DNA from: Paulinella micropora
Taxonomy: Eukaryota > Cercozoa > Imbricatea > Euglyphida
DNA length: 33,235 bases
Assembly (NCBI GenBank): GCA_009731375.1
Contig: BJOX01000250.1
Location: 131,009 to 164,243, forward strand
Direction of reading: 5' to 3'
Each line of letters starts with the position of its first letter. The first letter of the stretch is position 1. The position numbers and the translations under genes are program-made. This document shows positions 17,187-25,655 of the stretch, in pieces. The notes under the pieces were generated by a model. That model saw only the letters and a program-made list of their open reading frames with translations, searched no databases and had not been told where the DNA came from.

Positions 17187-20100
17187 TGTAATTACGGATT
17201 TCTGCTAATTGGTTTTTTTAATCTGCTATATCATTAGATAGATTATTATTTTGCTTTTCTAAATTAATCACCTTTTCCGCCATGTGTTGAAAAGCACTGA
17301 CTAATATTGGTATGAAACTTGTATATGTTATGCCTTCAAGATTTCCATTTCCATCATCTGCTTTCATTCCACTTTCAGATACAAATTCAGGAAATATTTT
17401 TTTAACTTCATCAGCAATAAATCCGTGATTCTTTTTTTGTTCTTTCTTTTCGTCTGATTTCAAATAATATGAACAACAATTTATTTTCATTAGTTTCTCA
17501 CAACAATCCCCGCAGTCTAATGTTTTAATATCTGATTTTAGCCTCCTGTCCGATGAGTTTGTCCAAGCTCCGTTAAGCGGAACATAATTATAACTGCCAG
17601 ACGGCTCACCTGAAGAGTTTGAAGTAGTCCAAGCATGTAGAATTCCTTGAGATGCGCAGACTACTCCATAATTTGAATATCCTCCTGATTTCATATATAT
17701 TTGTGGGTCGTAAGTAGAACTTGGTCTTTTTCTTAATGTTAAAAATCCGCTGGATGCTGTTGTGATGCTTAAATCTCCCGACGTATTAATGTTCATCGCC
17801 TCAGTGTAAGATATATTGTTTCCCACCGTTGTTCCTGAATTATAATAAAAAGCGAGTTTTCCACCTTTTTGAATTAGAAAGTTTGAACCGCTGTGGCTTG
17901 ATTTCCAGTTCGTGCCATCAAAATAAGAATCAAAACTTAAATTGACATTATCATGCGACCAGTTTAGTTGTTGAAAAACTGGATAGATGTCTGTTGAAGT
18001 TATTGCCTGTATATGTGCTCCTGCGACATTACTAGCCGTTCCGTATAATTCTAAACCTGCCGTTGCTCCTATCCCTTTTGTTGAGTTGCCTATGATTATC
18101 GGTTTGCTTAGCGCTGTTGTTATTTTGTCGCTCGTTGTTAATGTGGTTGTTGATATTCCAGCATTTGCCGTTATTAATCCACTCACGGTTGCAGTTGTTG
18201 TTGATATACCCGCATTTGCCGTTATCGTTCCACTTGCTGTTATTGCCTTCGTTGTTAATAAGCCCGATGTGTCAAGTTCCAGAGCGAGAGACCAAGGAAC
18301 AGCAACCCCAACACTTTTCCCGCTATCATACAAAAATCTAAGTTTATTATTCCATTTACTAATTAGAAAATTAGAACTCGCATAACTTGATTTCCATACG
18401 CCAGCATCTAAATATGCATCAAAGGTCATATTTATGTTATTATGACTTAAATTAGTTAGTTGAAAAGTAGGATAAATATCTTCCGTTGTAATAGCCTGCA
18501 TATGTGCTCCAGTAGTATTATTGTTATAAGTCCCATACAATTCTAAACCCGCTGTTGTTCCTATTCCTTTCGTTGTATTACCTATGATTATTGGCATACC
18601 TGATGCTGTTGTTATTTTGTCGCTCGTTGTTAATGTCGTTGTAGTCATACCAGCAGTTGCCGTTAATGTAGTTCCGTTATTGTTCCACCATTTGTTATGT
18701 TGTTTGAGTTCATATCCAAAGCACCATAAAACCGCATACCGCCAGCATTGTTAAAACGGACAATGTCAGATGAAGCACTTTTATTGTCCAAAAGTTTTGA
18801 AATATAAAGTCCCGCCCCTTTTGCATCAAATGCTACATTCGTGAATACATAACCTCGTTGGTTCGCGGTTCCACTTGTAGCAGTATTTAGAGTAAATAAG
18901 ATGATCACCTGATGTCTGTGAAAAGAATATATCTCCTCCATTTTGGTTTAATATCCTCGCCCCATTATATGTTATATTTCCACCATTAATGATAGTTTGA
19001 TTATTAAAATCTGCATTGTTCGTTAAAGTTAGATATTTGATCGTAGTGCTCGTCCCATTAAATGTTTTACTTCCTGTTATGGTTTGGTCTGTTGTTAGTT
19101 TCACACAATTGTCATCCAGATATTGCCTATTTACCGCTTCATTCGCATTTTGTGGCGCTCCTAGATTAACAATCGGACTANNNNNNNNNNTACAATCTAA
19201 GCCAGTAGCATTAAACAACGAAACAATCGTCCCGTCAATAATAAAACTTATTTTTTCGCAGAAATTTCAAAGTTGTAATATGTTGCAGTTTTCATATCCA
19301 AACTAGCAATAGAACCGATATTACTTGTAGAATTGAAAACGATGAATGCCCTTTGTTGTTGAATTTATTGAATTTCCAGTTATTTCAACACCACTGCTAT
19401 ATGTCTTAATTCCTGCTATGGTTTGGTTTCCTGTTAGTTTCACATTTTGCCCTTCTTTTGTATCAACATAACTTTTATTTGCTCCATCTGTTGAAGCGGA
19501 AGGGTCTGCTAAGTTTGTTATTTTGTTGTTATTCAAACTTAATGTTGTTCCAGTTGCGGTTATAATTAAAGTATTACCTGAATATAACTCTACATACGAA
19601 CCAGTTATTTGTATCGGATACCAGGCCGCTGTTGCTGTTTTTTGTGCTGCAATAATTCCTATTTTTGTATCAAATGCTATACCGAAGCCGTCAAAAGTAG
19701 TAGCATTGGATGAACCACTTACTTCTAAAGTTGATGTAAATTTTTTATTTCCTGCTATGGTTTGGTCTCCTGTTAGTTTAACCACCGAAGTATCAAGAAC
19801 GGAAACATCCACACCATCAACAAGATTTACATGTGTTATGCTTTGGCTTTTCATATCAAGACCCGCACTCGCATTTATTATACTGCTAAATGTTTTAATT
19901 CCTCCTATGGTTTGGTCTCCTGTTAGTTTAACCACCGAACCATCAACTGCGAGATTAGCGAGATTAATTACATTATACGTAGAAGCCCCTGAAATAGCAA
20001 AATCGCCCATATTTAGTGCCCCCGTCATACTAGCAGTGCAGTCTAATCTAAGAAAGGGTGGTGTGGTGTTTCTCCATTGCCCCGTGCTATACATAAGCAG

Positions 20101-20790
20101 TTGGTTATCTGCTGGGAAGCCTGATATTGTCACATCGCTGTGGCTATCTATGCTTCCACTCGCTGACAGATTATCATTATTATCTTGGTGATCAAATATC
20201 CATTCATCAACATCTTTGGTATTTAGTAAATTAACTCCTGGTATATTCTTCCTTCCCATACTAATATTGCCGAATTCATCAACATTTATCGGAAATGTTT
20301 TATTTACCCAGTTTATTGAGTTATATGTTAGATAACTATTAGTGGCTATTGGTGCGGTTATAACCACATCTGAAAGTGTATCAATTGAACCAAGGGCTGT
20401 CTTCCATTTGCCTTCTACATCGTGTTAAGTTAAGTATTGTCCGCTCGCTTGTGCAAATATGTTAGTGTCTATCAAATTATATAAACTGGTTTGGTGCGGA
20501 TTGGAAGTATTAGAGCGGTGTTGAGTTGAGGCTTTGACTTCGTCGTTGTCCCTTACTCGTTGCTCTGTATAGTATAAATTTTGTCCTTCTTTGATGTCTG
20601 TCGTTGATTTTAAAGCGAGTCTTGTATCGAATCGGCCGTCAGTGTAATAAAGATTTACGGGGTCAGCATCTTCTGGCACTGTGTCTGTATTCAGACCAAC
20701 TATGTTCGTGTTGGTTAAGTCAAAGTTTGCTATTGATAGGCTGTCTGTCGCGATTTCTGACAAGCAGAGTAATGATTTATATTGCGACAT
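17176..20790 (-). pseudogene. fibre protein with C-terminal S74 chaperone, multiply broken
   Basis: Likely a trimeric attachment fibre. The ATG at 20790 opens MSQYKSLLCLSEIATDS. Next come NLYYT-type repeats, KLTGDQTIAGxKxF repeats, and ISTTTLTxSGLITANA repeats (about 18110-18260 and 18600-18650). The C-terminus has SSDRRLKSDIKTLDC and NHGFIADEVKKIFPEFV, the peptidase S74 intramolecular chaperone with its Ser/Lys pair. Breaks compared with element 2: in-frame TAA near 20446, 2-bp deletion near 19346, frame changes near 18900 and 18665, and one in an A run near 17216. Ten N lie at 19181-19190. Fold and trimer are inferred from the S74 family. Confidence 0.85.
19181..19190. other. 10-N gap inside the fibre gene
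   Basis: Ten unknown bases interrupt the fibre repeat region. The element 2 copy is continuous at the equivalent place (about 29130). Confidence 0.95.
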
Positions 20791-20854
20791 TGATATATAT
20801 TATTTATTTATTATTTATTAAAAAAATACTAAAATATAATAATCTTAGTATAAA
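20791..20854. promoter_or_regulatory. 64-bp divergent promoter, no leader module
   Basis: This AT-rich gap lies between the fibre start (minus) and the acidic-protein start (plus). The same block, with TTTATACTAAGATTA and TTTTAGTATTTTTTTAATAA, is recognisable in element 2 at 27163-27215. There it is followed by the 145-bp module L5, which is absent here. Confidence 0.65.
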
Positions 20855-21370
20855 ATGCAGTCTTCCGAAGCGAGCAGACAAAATTAGGGAAAAGCAGTCG
20901 ATGGAATTAAACAAAAAGCAAAGCAGAGAAAAATGGAACATGCCAAAAAGGTTTTGGAACAATACCGAAATGCGGTTAAAAGCGAAGACGAAGATATGGA
21001 ACGAAAAATAGCAGAGATAGAAAATAAGAATTTAGCAACAGATATTATTAATGAGAAGGAACAAGATGATACACCCGAGCAGAGTGAGAGTGAAGATGAA
21101 TGTGATTTTACTGATATCATTGCAGAAAAGATGGCGAAAATGAAGATAAGAAGAAAGAAAGCGGAAACTAAGAGAGAAAAGAAGAAGAGTAAGAAACCAG
21201 AGCCTGAGCAGAGTGAAGAAAGTGAAAGTGAGAGTAGTGAAGAAGAACCGAAACCTAAGAAAGGGAAAGGAAAAAAATCAAACATTTCTGTTAATGTTTA
21301 TAATCAATCTGAAAAAACAAATAAGAAAGAAAAAAGTGATGATGTCTCACGGATGTTTTTGAAGTTTTAG
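20855..21370 (+). pseudogene. acidic/basic low-complexity protein, in-frame TAG
   Basis: The ATG at 20855 is shown by homology to the intact element 2 protein (27162). Codon 11 here is TAG where that copy has TGG. A Met at 20933 could restart translation. The order is a helical charged segment, ECDFTDIIAEKMAKMKIRRKKAE (split by my reading limit; about 21098-21165), Glu/Ser-rich tracts, a KKGKGKKSNISVNVYNQ motif and a terminal FLKF. The mixed-charge design resembles a nuclear or DNA-associated regulator; unknown. It is divergently transcribed from the fibre. Confidence 0.6.
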
Positions 21371-21431
21371 ATATTACCAAAGATAATGATAAGAATAATA
21401 ATTCGCATACTCTGGATCATTATAAGTTAAT

Positions 21432-21632
21432 TCACCTTTTGAATTTTTTTATAGCCTTTGCTCTCATTCTGTATTTTTTTCTTCTTTCTTTATCCAGATG
21501 GTCTAAATGTGAATATAACCCTATGAGGTCTTTATAATGTTCGTATCTGATATCCCCAAAATTAATAACCTTACCTTTTGGACTAATAACTTTATATTTT
21601 TTGTTTTTTACATTGGACTTTGAAAATCTCAT
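21432..21632 (-). CDS. small basic conserved viral protein, 66 aa
   Basis: MRFSKSNVKNKKYKVISPKG opens at 21632. The pattern KYKVISPKGKVINFGD, then YEHYKDLIGLYSHLDHLDKE and RRKKYRMRA is one I know from small proteins of nucleocytoplasmic large DNA viruses and polinton-like viruses (a DUF5754-like pattern, from memory). Its start is only 10 bp from the integrase start, so the two genes diverge from a shared promoter. Element 2 lacks it at this position. Function unknown. Confidence 0.65.
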   Translation of the reverse strand: MRFSKSNVKNKKYKVISPKGKVINFGDIRYEHYKDLIGLYSHLDHLDKERRKKYRMRAKAIKKFKR

Positions 21633-21642
21633 ACTATATAGA

Positions 21643-22608
21643 ATGCCCGATTTAGACCATAAACATACAATTATTAATAATCAAAATCGTAATAGTCAAT
21701 TAGAAGACACACCTACGGGAGAATTAGTTAAAACAAAAGAAGAAAAAGCACTAGAAATCCATCATCAGAAAAAGAATCCGAAAATATGGAATACTATATG
21801 GGTTGATAAGCCATTAGACCAAGTTTTTCTTGATTTAGCAGGTATGAGTAAAATAAAGGATAAAAAGGGGAATAAAAGCTATGCTTGGATGCTTTGTTGG
21901 ACCGATTGTCATAGCCGATATTTAATAATCATTCCACTAAAAAATAAAACAGCAAAAGAAGTCTATTATGCTTTAAAACCAATCAAATATAAACCAAAGT
22001 CAATTACTACTGACAGCGGGGGAGAATATAAAGGAGCAACTCGTGAATATTTTAATGAAAATGGAATTAAACATGATGTGGTTGAAGTTGGCGACCATAG
22101 AACCTTAGCGGTTGTTAATAAAGTTATAAGGAGTATAAGAAGATGGTTAGACCTTTTATTTGTAACCAATCGTAATTTTGATTGGGTTAGTTATATTCAA
22201 GACTTAGTAGATGCTTATAATCATAAAGTTCATAGAGGAATTCAGGCTAAACCAGCGGAAGTATTTTTCGGGAGAAATAAAAACAAACAAGTGATAACAA
22301 GAGATAATTTAATTAATGAATTTAATGTCGGTGATAGCGTGAGAAAGGAAAACAAACGAAATGTTTTCTCTAAAGGTGGAAAGACTTTTAGTAAAATTAT
22401 TTATAAAGTCAAAGGTCGTTCCGGATTTAAGTTAATATTAGACTCAAATGAATTAGTAAGTCCTAGAGATTTATTGAAGACTGAATTTAATAAGCCAATT
22501 GACGAAGAAAAAGATATGAAAGAGCAAACTAAAGAAGCTATTAAAGAAAAGAAAACTAAAAAAACTGCTAAAGAGAGAAGAAATAGAACCACAAAACATA
22601 AGAACTAG
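21643..22608 (+). CDS. int: rve-type integrase, third catalytic residue Asn
   Basis: Integrates the element by strand transfer. The ATG at 21643 (MPDLDHKHTI) is preferred to an upstream extension that overlaps the divergent gene. The first catalytic Asp is in VFLDLAGM (D64) and the second in ITTDSGGEY (D124). Spacing of 35 leads to TLAVVNKVI, where the acidic residue is Asn (N159). An SH3-like C-terminal segment (about 226-278: VGDSVRKENK...LVSPRDLLK) and a Lys/Glu tail follow. The ORF is intact at 321 residues. The element 2 enzyme has Asp at the third position. Loss of the acid predicts no catalysis. Confidence 0.85.
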   Translation: MPDLDHKHTIINNQNRNSQLEDTPTGELVKTKEEKALEIHHQKKNPKIWNTIWVDKPLDQVFLDLAGMSKIKDKKGNKSYAWMLCWTDCHSRYLIIIPLKNKTAKEVYYALKPIKYKPKSITTDSGGEYKGATREYFNENGIKHDVVEVGDHRTLAVVNKVIRSIRRWLDLLFVTNRNFDWVSYIQDLVDAYNHKVHRGIQAKPAEVFFGRNKNKQVITRDNLINEFNVGDSVRKENKRNVFSKGGKTFSKIIYKVKGRSGFKLILDSNELVSPRDLLKTEFNKPIDEEKDMKEQTKEAIKEKKTKKTAKERRNRTTKHKN

Positions 22609-22756
22609 CAAGAGGGAAAGAAAAGCAAAAGTCCAATTTGATATTTAATGAAAACTGAACATAACTTTAATAACTGATCGTACACTTTTCAAATTTTGAG
22701 TGTACTAAGTGATTATAGAAAAGTGTTCAACCAGTTAATATTACAACAACTCTTGT
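22609..22756. other. intergenic region with long inverted repeat
   Basis: Outer AACTG (22672-22676) pairs with CAGTT (22732-22736), and inner ACACTTTTC (22682-22690) pairs with GAAAAGTGT (22718-22726), with symmetric 5-nt internal bulges. An alternative pair is GTACACT/AGTGTAC inside. It lies between convergent 3' ends of the integrase and the cargo gene, so a bidirectional transcript end is plausible. Confidence 0.5.
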
Positions 22757-23262
22757 TTAATCAAACAGCACCCGATAAGCGGTCTTGATGGTGAGCCTGT
22801 AGAAGTTAGCAATTGCATCTATATTGTCCCACAACCTGAATAGTTTCAAAGAACCATCTGTGAACTCGACCACGAATATTTCTGGTGCCTGATCTTTGCG
22901 CAATTCAGACTTAAATCTGTTCAATTGGACAACTGGCATTCCCGCATTCACATGACTGAAAAGTAAAGCCGTTCCATTTTCCTTATCTAAATGAACCCAG
23001 TACTTGGACTCGCTTATTATGGGGCGATTTTTCCGATCAATAGGAACTTTGACTGGGGTTGATTTGTTGCCACCTAACTCTCTAGGAATGTTTCCTGAAA
23101 CGATACGTCCTATCAATAAATCCTCGAAGTTGTAAGTCAATGTCTGCAAAAACATTTTTGTGAAAAGGAAACAAGCAACAAACATACCTTGACTTCAGGG
23201 TCTTCTGGCTGGTCTTGCACTTGCTCTGTTGCTTCGTCTTGTGTGGATTGGTCGGCCTCCAT
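22757..23262 (-). CDS. two-exon cargo gene of host type, 153 aa
   Basis: Exon 1 is 23262-23188 (25 codons, MEADQSTQDEATEQ..., very acidic). The donor is AAG|GTATGT and the acceptor TTTTTGCAG|ACA, giving a 44-nt phase-0 intron (23187-23144). Exon 2 is 23143-22757 (128 codons and stop). Upstream on this strand a CTTTTTTTTCAG sits about 60 nt before the ATG, like a nematode trans-splice site. The body is a compact mixed alpha/beta domain (VVEFTDGSLKLFRLWDN) that I do not recognise. The intron and base composition differ from all neighbouring viral genes, so it looks captured from an animal genome. Confidence 0.65.
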
Positions 23263-23550
23263 CTACGCAAACACAAAAACAGCAAGGTTTTGGACTTCTC
23301 AACTTGACCGCTTGGTAAATTCTGAAAAAAAAGTCGCAGAACGAAAAAGCACGAGGAAAAACATTTTACTCAATTATGAGATTTTCTGGAATTTCTGCTG
23401 ACAATTCGGAATGCAGACAAAAAAGGAAAAGCGAAATTTTTTTTACACCGCACACCTAGGCGTTGTCGCCAAAAGCCACCAAGTTGAATTTTTATTTTGA
23501 CAACTTTTCTCTTTTCAGAGTAGCCTTAACCAGACAAAGTGGGAACAACG
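23263..23550 (-). other. host-like upstream region of the cargo gene
   Basis: This is non-coding DNA of more balanced composition than the viral genes, with poly-T tracts and a possible trans-splice acceptor on the minus strand. On the plus strand CTCTTTTCAGAG precedes the next gene's ATG by about 30 bp. No transposon ends found. Confidence 0.4.
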
Positions 23551-24032
23551 ATGAGTGATGATGACAGCAGAAGCGAGAGTGAAGGAGAGTATGTTGAAAG
23601 AGAAAACAACAATAAATGGATTGAGAAATTAAGTGATAAAACATACACTGACCTAATGAGGCAGAAAGCGAGTAGTGAAATCAAAATAGATATAATACAG
23701 AGCAGAAAGGAGCAAAACGACAAGAATTATTGGAATTAGAGAAACAAGAAAAAGCAGAACAAAATTAATTTTATGCTATCGAGGAATTACTGAATAAGAA
23801 AAAGGAAGAAATAGACAGAGAAGAACGAATTGAACAAATGAAAAGAGAGGAGAAAAGAGAAGAAGAAAAAAGGAAGAGACAACTTAAGTTATTTGAGCAG
23901 TGGCTTAGTGCTGAAAATCAACCAATGGGAGTAGAGGATGAATTGAATGCCCGTAAGATTATTAAGAATGGAAAAACACATTATGAAATAATTCAATTGT
24001 ATGAACAATATAAAAGACGAAGAATTGAATAA
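23551..24032 (+). pseudogene. coiled-coil protein, frameshifted
   Basis: The ATG at 23551 opens MSDDDSRSESEGEYVEREN and reads to a stop at 23739. From about 23720 another frame continues as a Glu/Lys/Arg coiled coil, with one TAA near 23765. It ends with LFEQWLSAENQPMG and a helix to 24032. About 160 residues originally. This is the terminal gene of element 1 on the integrase side; element 2 carries an unrelated zinc-finger protein there. Function unknown. Confidence 0.55.
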
Positions 24033-24214
24033 AAGTAATTTAACCACTAACTCCTTTTGCACATAGAAGTATAAACTAGTGTGTAATTTAATTCAAAAAT
24101 TGCGCGAAAGCCCTCCTCATTTCAAAAAAATTTATTTACCTTACTTGTTTTGTGTGGTAGGTGGTTGAGCTGGAGTTACTTCTAAAGAGGAAGACGAAAA
24201 AGGTCAGTTTAATA
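24033..24214. other. subterminal non-coding DNA
   Basis: This lies between the last ORF and the right TIR. On the minus strand TTCCTCTTTAG is followed by an open stretch and CAAGTAAGGTAAAT, which could be an exon remnant with splice sites, but nothing supports it further. Confidence 0.35.
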
Positions 24215-24378
24215 ATACATTCATTTTTCTCGTAGTGTGCTGTAGAATGCTTTTTGTCTGTTTTTGTTTCTTTGTATTTATTTTGTGATTTTATTGGATT
24301 TGCTGCAACAACCTAGAAGGTGGCCAGAATTTGAGGTTTTACCGAAAATTCATGACACCTTCTAGGTTATCAACTACT
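24215..24378 (-). repeat. right terminal inverted repeat, 164 bp
   Basis: It is the reverse complement of 3836-3998 with about four differences, ending ...CTACT. The 13-bp internal hairpin arms are perfectly kept. High identity argues for a fairly young insertion or for repair between ends. Confidence 0.95.
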
Positions 24379-24384
24379 ATCACA
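24379..24384 (+). repeat. target-site duplication, right (ATCACA)
   Basis: It directly follows the right TIR and pairs with ATCACC at 3830-3835 (five of six bases). Confidence 0.6.
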
Positions 24385-25150
24385 GTCACCGTCACCACCA
24401 TCACCACCACCAAACAGAATGAGGCAGAAGGAACATACAGAAGGAGTATCAGAGAAAGGAGCAGGTGAGGATGAGGAATGATTTGGAGCTCATCGCTAAC
24501 CTTTGGAGCGGACATAGTTCTCGCTCGGAGATTCTCTGTAGGAACTTCCACCGAACTTATATAGACAACCTGGCAACAAGGTGTGATTCCATATCTATGT
24601 GTCTTGTATGAACAAGAGCTCACCTTGGGAGTCTGAGCAACACTTGGAGCGGTGGGAGAGAGTAGTAGTATAGGGTGCCACTTGGGCACAGGGTTTCAGT
24701 GCAGTTTCATCACAGAAACCACACTAAGAGCCGTTATTGTGTTTTGAGGCTACCTTTTCTCTCTAAGTTCAAAACAACAATTTCATTAAAATCTCTCTTA
24801 TTATGAATTTCGTTCTATTTTTCTTCGTGATCAGACTTTCACTCATTGCTAAATTCTGCCCCGATGCACCGATGCACCGAGGCGCCGTGGCGTAGTGGGC
24901 GTCGGCAAGAAAAAAATAGTTTTGAATTTTTCCAAAATTTCATTATCTATTACCAATTTGACATTCCCGCCTTATTTTTTCCACTTTTTTCTCGTCTGGG
25001 TTTTTCTCTAGAAAATTCTCTCAGTCAAAAATTGGAGCCAATTGTGAAGAAGTGTTTTTCCACTAAGAGCCGTTATTCATTATTTCGTCTATCTATTTAT
25101 AACAAATACAGAAAGACAAAAGAAAGAAAAACGGCTACCTTTAAATAATT
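24385..25150. other. host-like spacer between the two elements
   Basis: The first 60 bp continue the CACC-type repeat of the left flank. The rest is unique DNA without a supported gene; the minus frame at 24339-24689 runs into the TIR and looks accidental. CACTAAGAGCCGTTATT occurs at about 24723 and again at about 25061, each followed by GGCTACCTTT (short spacer first, about 55 bp second). GTGGCGTAGTGGGC at about 24887 resembles a pol III A box but has no partner. Confidence 0.5.
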
Positions 25151-25225
25151 ATTATTTAAAGAAATAAAATAAAGACACATATATATTCATATTAAAGACA
25201 TATCATAATATCCTATATATAAAAA

Positions 25226-25654
25226 ATGACAGACACAAAAGAGCAACCTATCAACATTTCAAAGGGAGGAGTATATATAATAAAGGAAACAAGACCAAAA
25301 TTAATTAGAGGTTCATGTGAATTCGTTGTAGTTCAATGGTGTGAAGAAGGTAAAATGAAAAAGAAAAGATTTAATTTTTCAGAGTTTGGAAAAAGAAATA
25401 AGGAAAAAGCCTTAGAGGAAGCAAACAAGTTTTATGAAGAAAACATAAAACCGAAATATGAACTTTGGAAAAAATACAATGATGAACGAGTTAAGCAAAA
25501 TAAACAACAATATAAAAATAAATGGAATAAGGAATGGATGAAGAAAAAATTTACATGTGAATGTGGTGAAGAGACGACAAAAGGATATAAAACAAGACAT
25601 CTTCAATCAGTCTATCACGAGTTAAGAATGAAAGGAATTCACGTATCACATTAA
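25226..25654 (+). CDS. AP2-like plus C2H2 zinc-finger protein, 142 aa
   Basis: MTDTKEQPINISKGGVYIIK opens at 25226. Residues 25-75 (CEFVVVQWCEEGKMKKKRFN, then KALEEANKFYEE) match the strand-strand-strand-helix pattern of AP2/integrase-type DNA-binding domains. Residues 112-135 hold CECGEETTKGYKTRHLQSVYH, a compact C2H2 finger seen in many large DNA viruses and polinton-like viruses (quoted as two parts: CECGEETTKGYK and TRHLQSVYH). Probably a small DNA-binding regulator. It converges on the integrase, 1 bp apart. Intact ORF. Element 1 has a coiled-coil gene instead. Confidence 0.65.
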   Translation: MTDTKEQPINISKGGVYIIKETRPKLIRGSCEFVVVQWCEEGKMKKKRFNFSEFGKRNKEKALEEANKFYEENIKPKYELWKKYNDERVKQNKQQYKNKWNKEWMKKKFTCECGEETTKGYKTRHLQSVYHELRMKGIHVSH

Positions 25655-25655
25655 A

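Larger units (their letters stand above)
3836..24378 (+). mobile_element. complete Polinton/Maverick-like element 1 (20.5 kb)
   Basis: The unit is bounded by near-identical inverted repeats. It carries the hallmark set: protein-primed DNA polymerase B, retroviral-type integrase, adenain-like protease, A32/FtsK-like packaging ATPase, a double-jelly-roll-type major capsid and a penton-like minor capsid. A Maverick/polinton-like virus is therefore secure. It also carries an S74-chaperoned fibre, an intron-containing cargo gene and several stem-rich modules before start codons. Polymerase, capsid, penton, protease and fibre are all interrupted; ATPase and integrase are open but have altered catalytic residues. 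It is probably non-autonomous now, unless some indels are sequencing errors. Confidence 0.93.

Noticed and set aside
22401-22592. Minus-strand ORFs inside integrase, ATPase and fibre genes
   Set aside because: They are antisense shadows of well-supported coding frames.
24050-24200. A second cargo exon on the minus strand
   Set aside because: Possible TTTAG acceptor and GTAAAT donor, but the open stretch is under 20 codons with no partner exon.
3836-24378. Adenovirus, adintovirus or virophage instead of Maverick/PLV
   Set aside because: Integrase plus target duplication plus host flanks fit an integrated Maverick-type element; the exact clade cannot be settled without a capsid or polymerase tree.
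24339-24689. 116-codon minus-strand ORF in the spacer
   Set aside because: It runs into the TIR hairpin and a CACC repeat, with no recognisable domain and no homologue in the left flank.
24870-24905. tRNA or SINE head at GTGGCGTAGTGGGC
   Set aside because: Only an A-box-like phrase is present; no B box or T arm follows.
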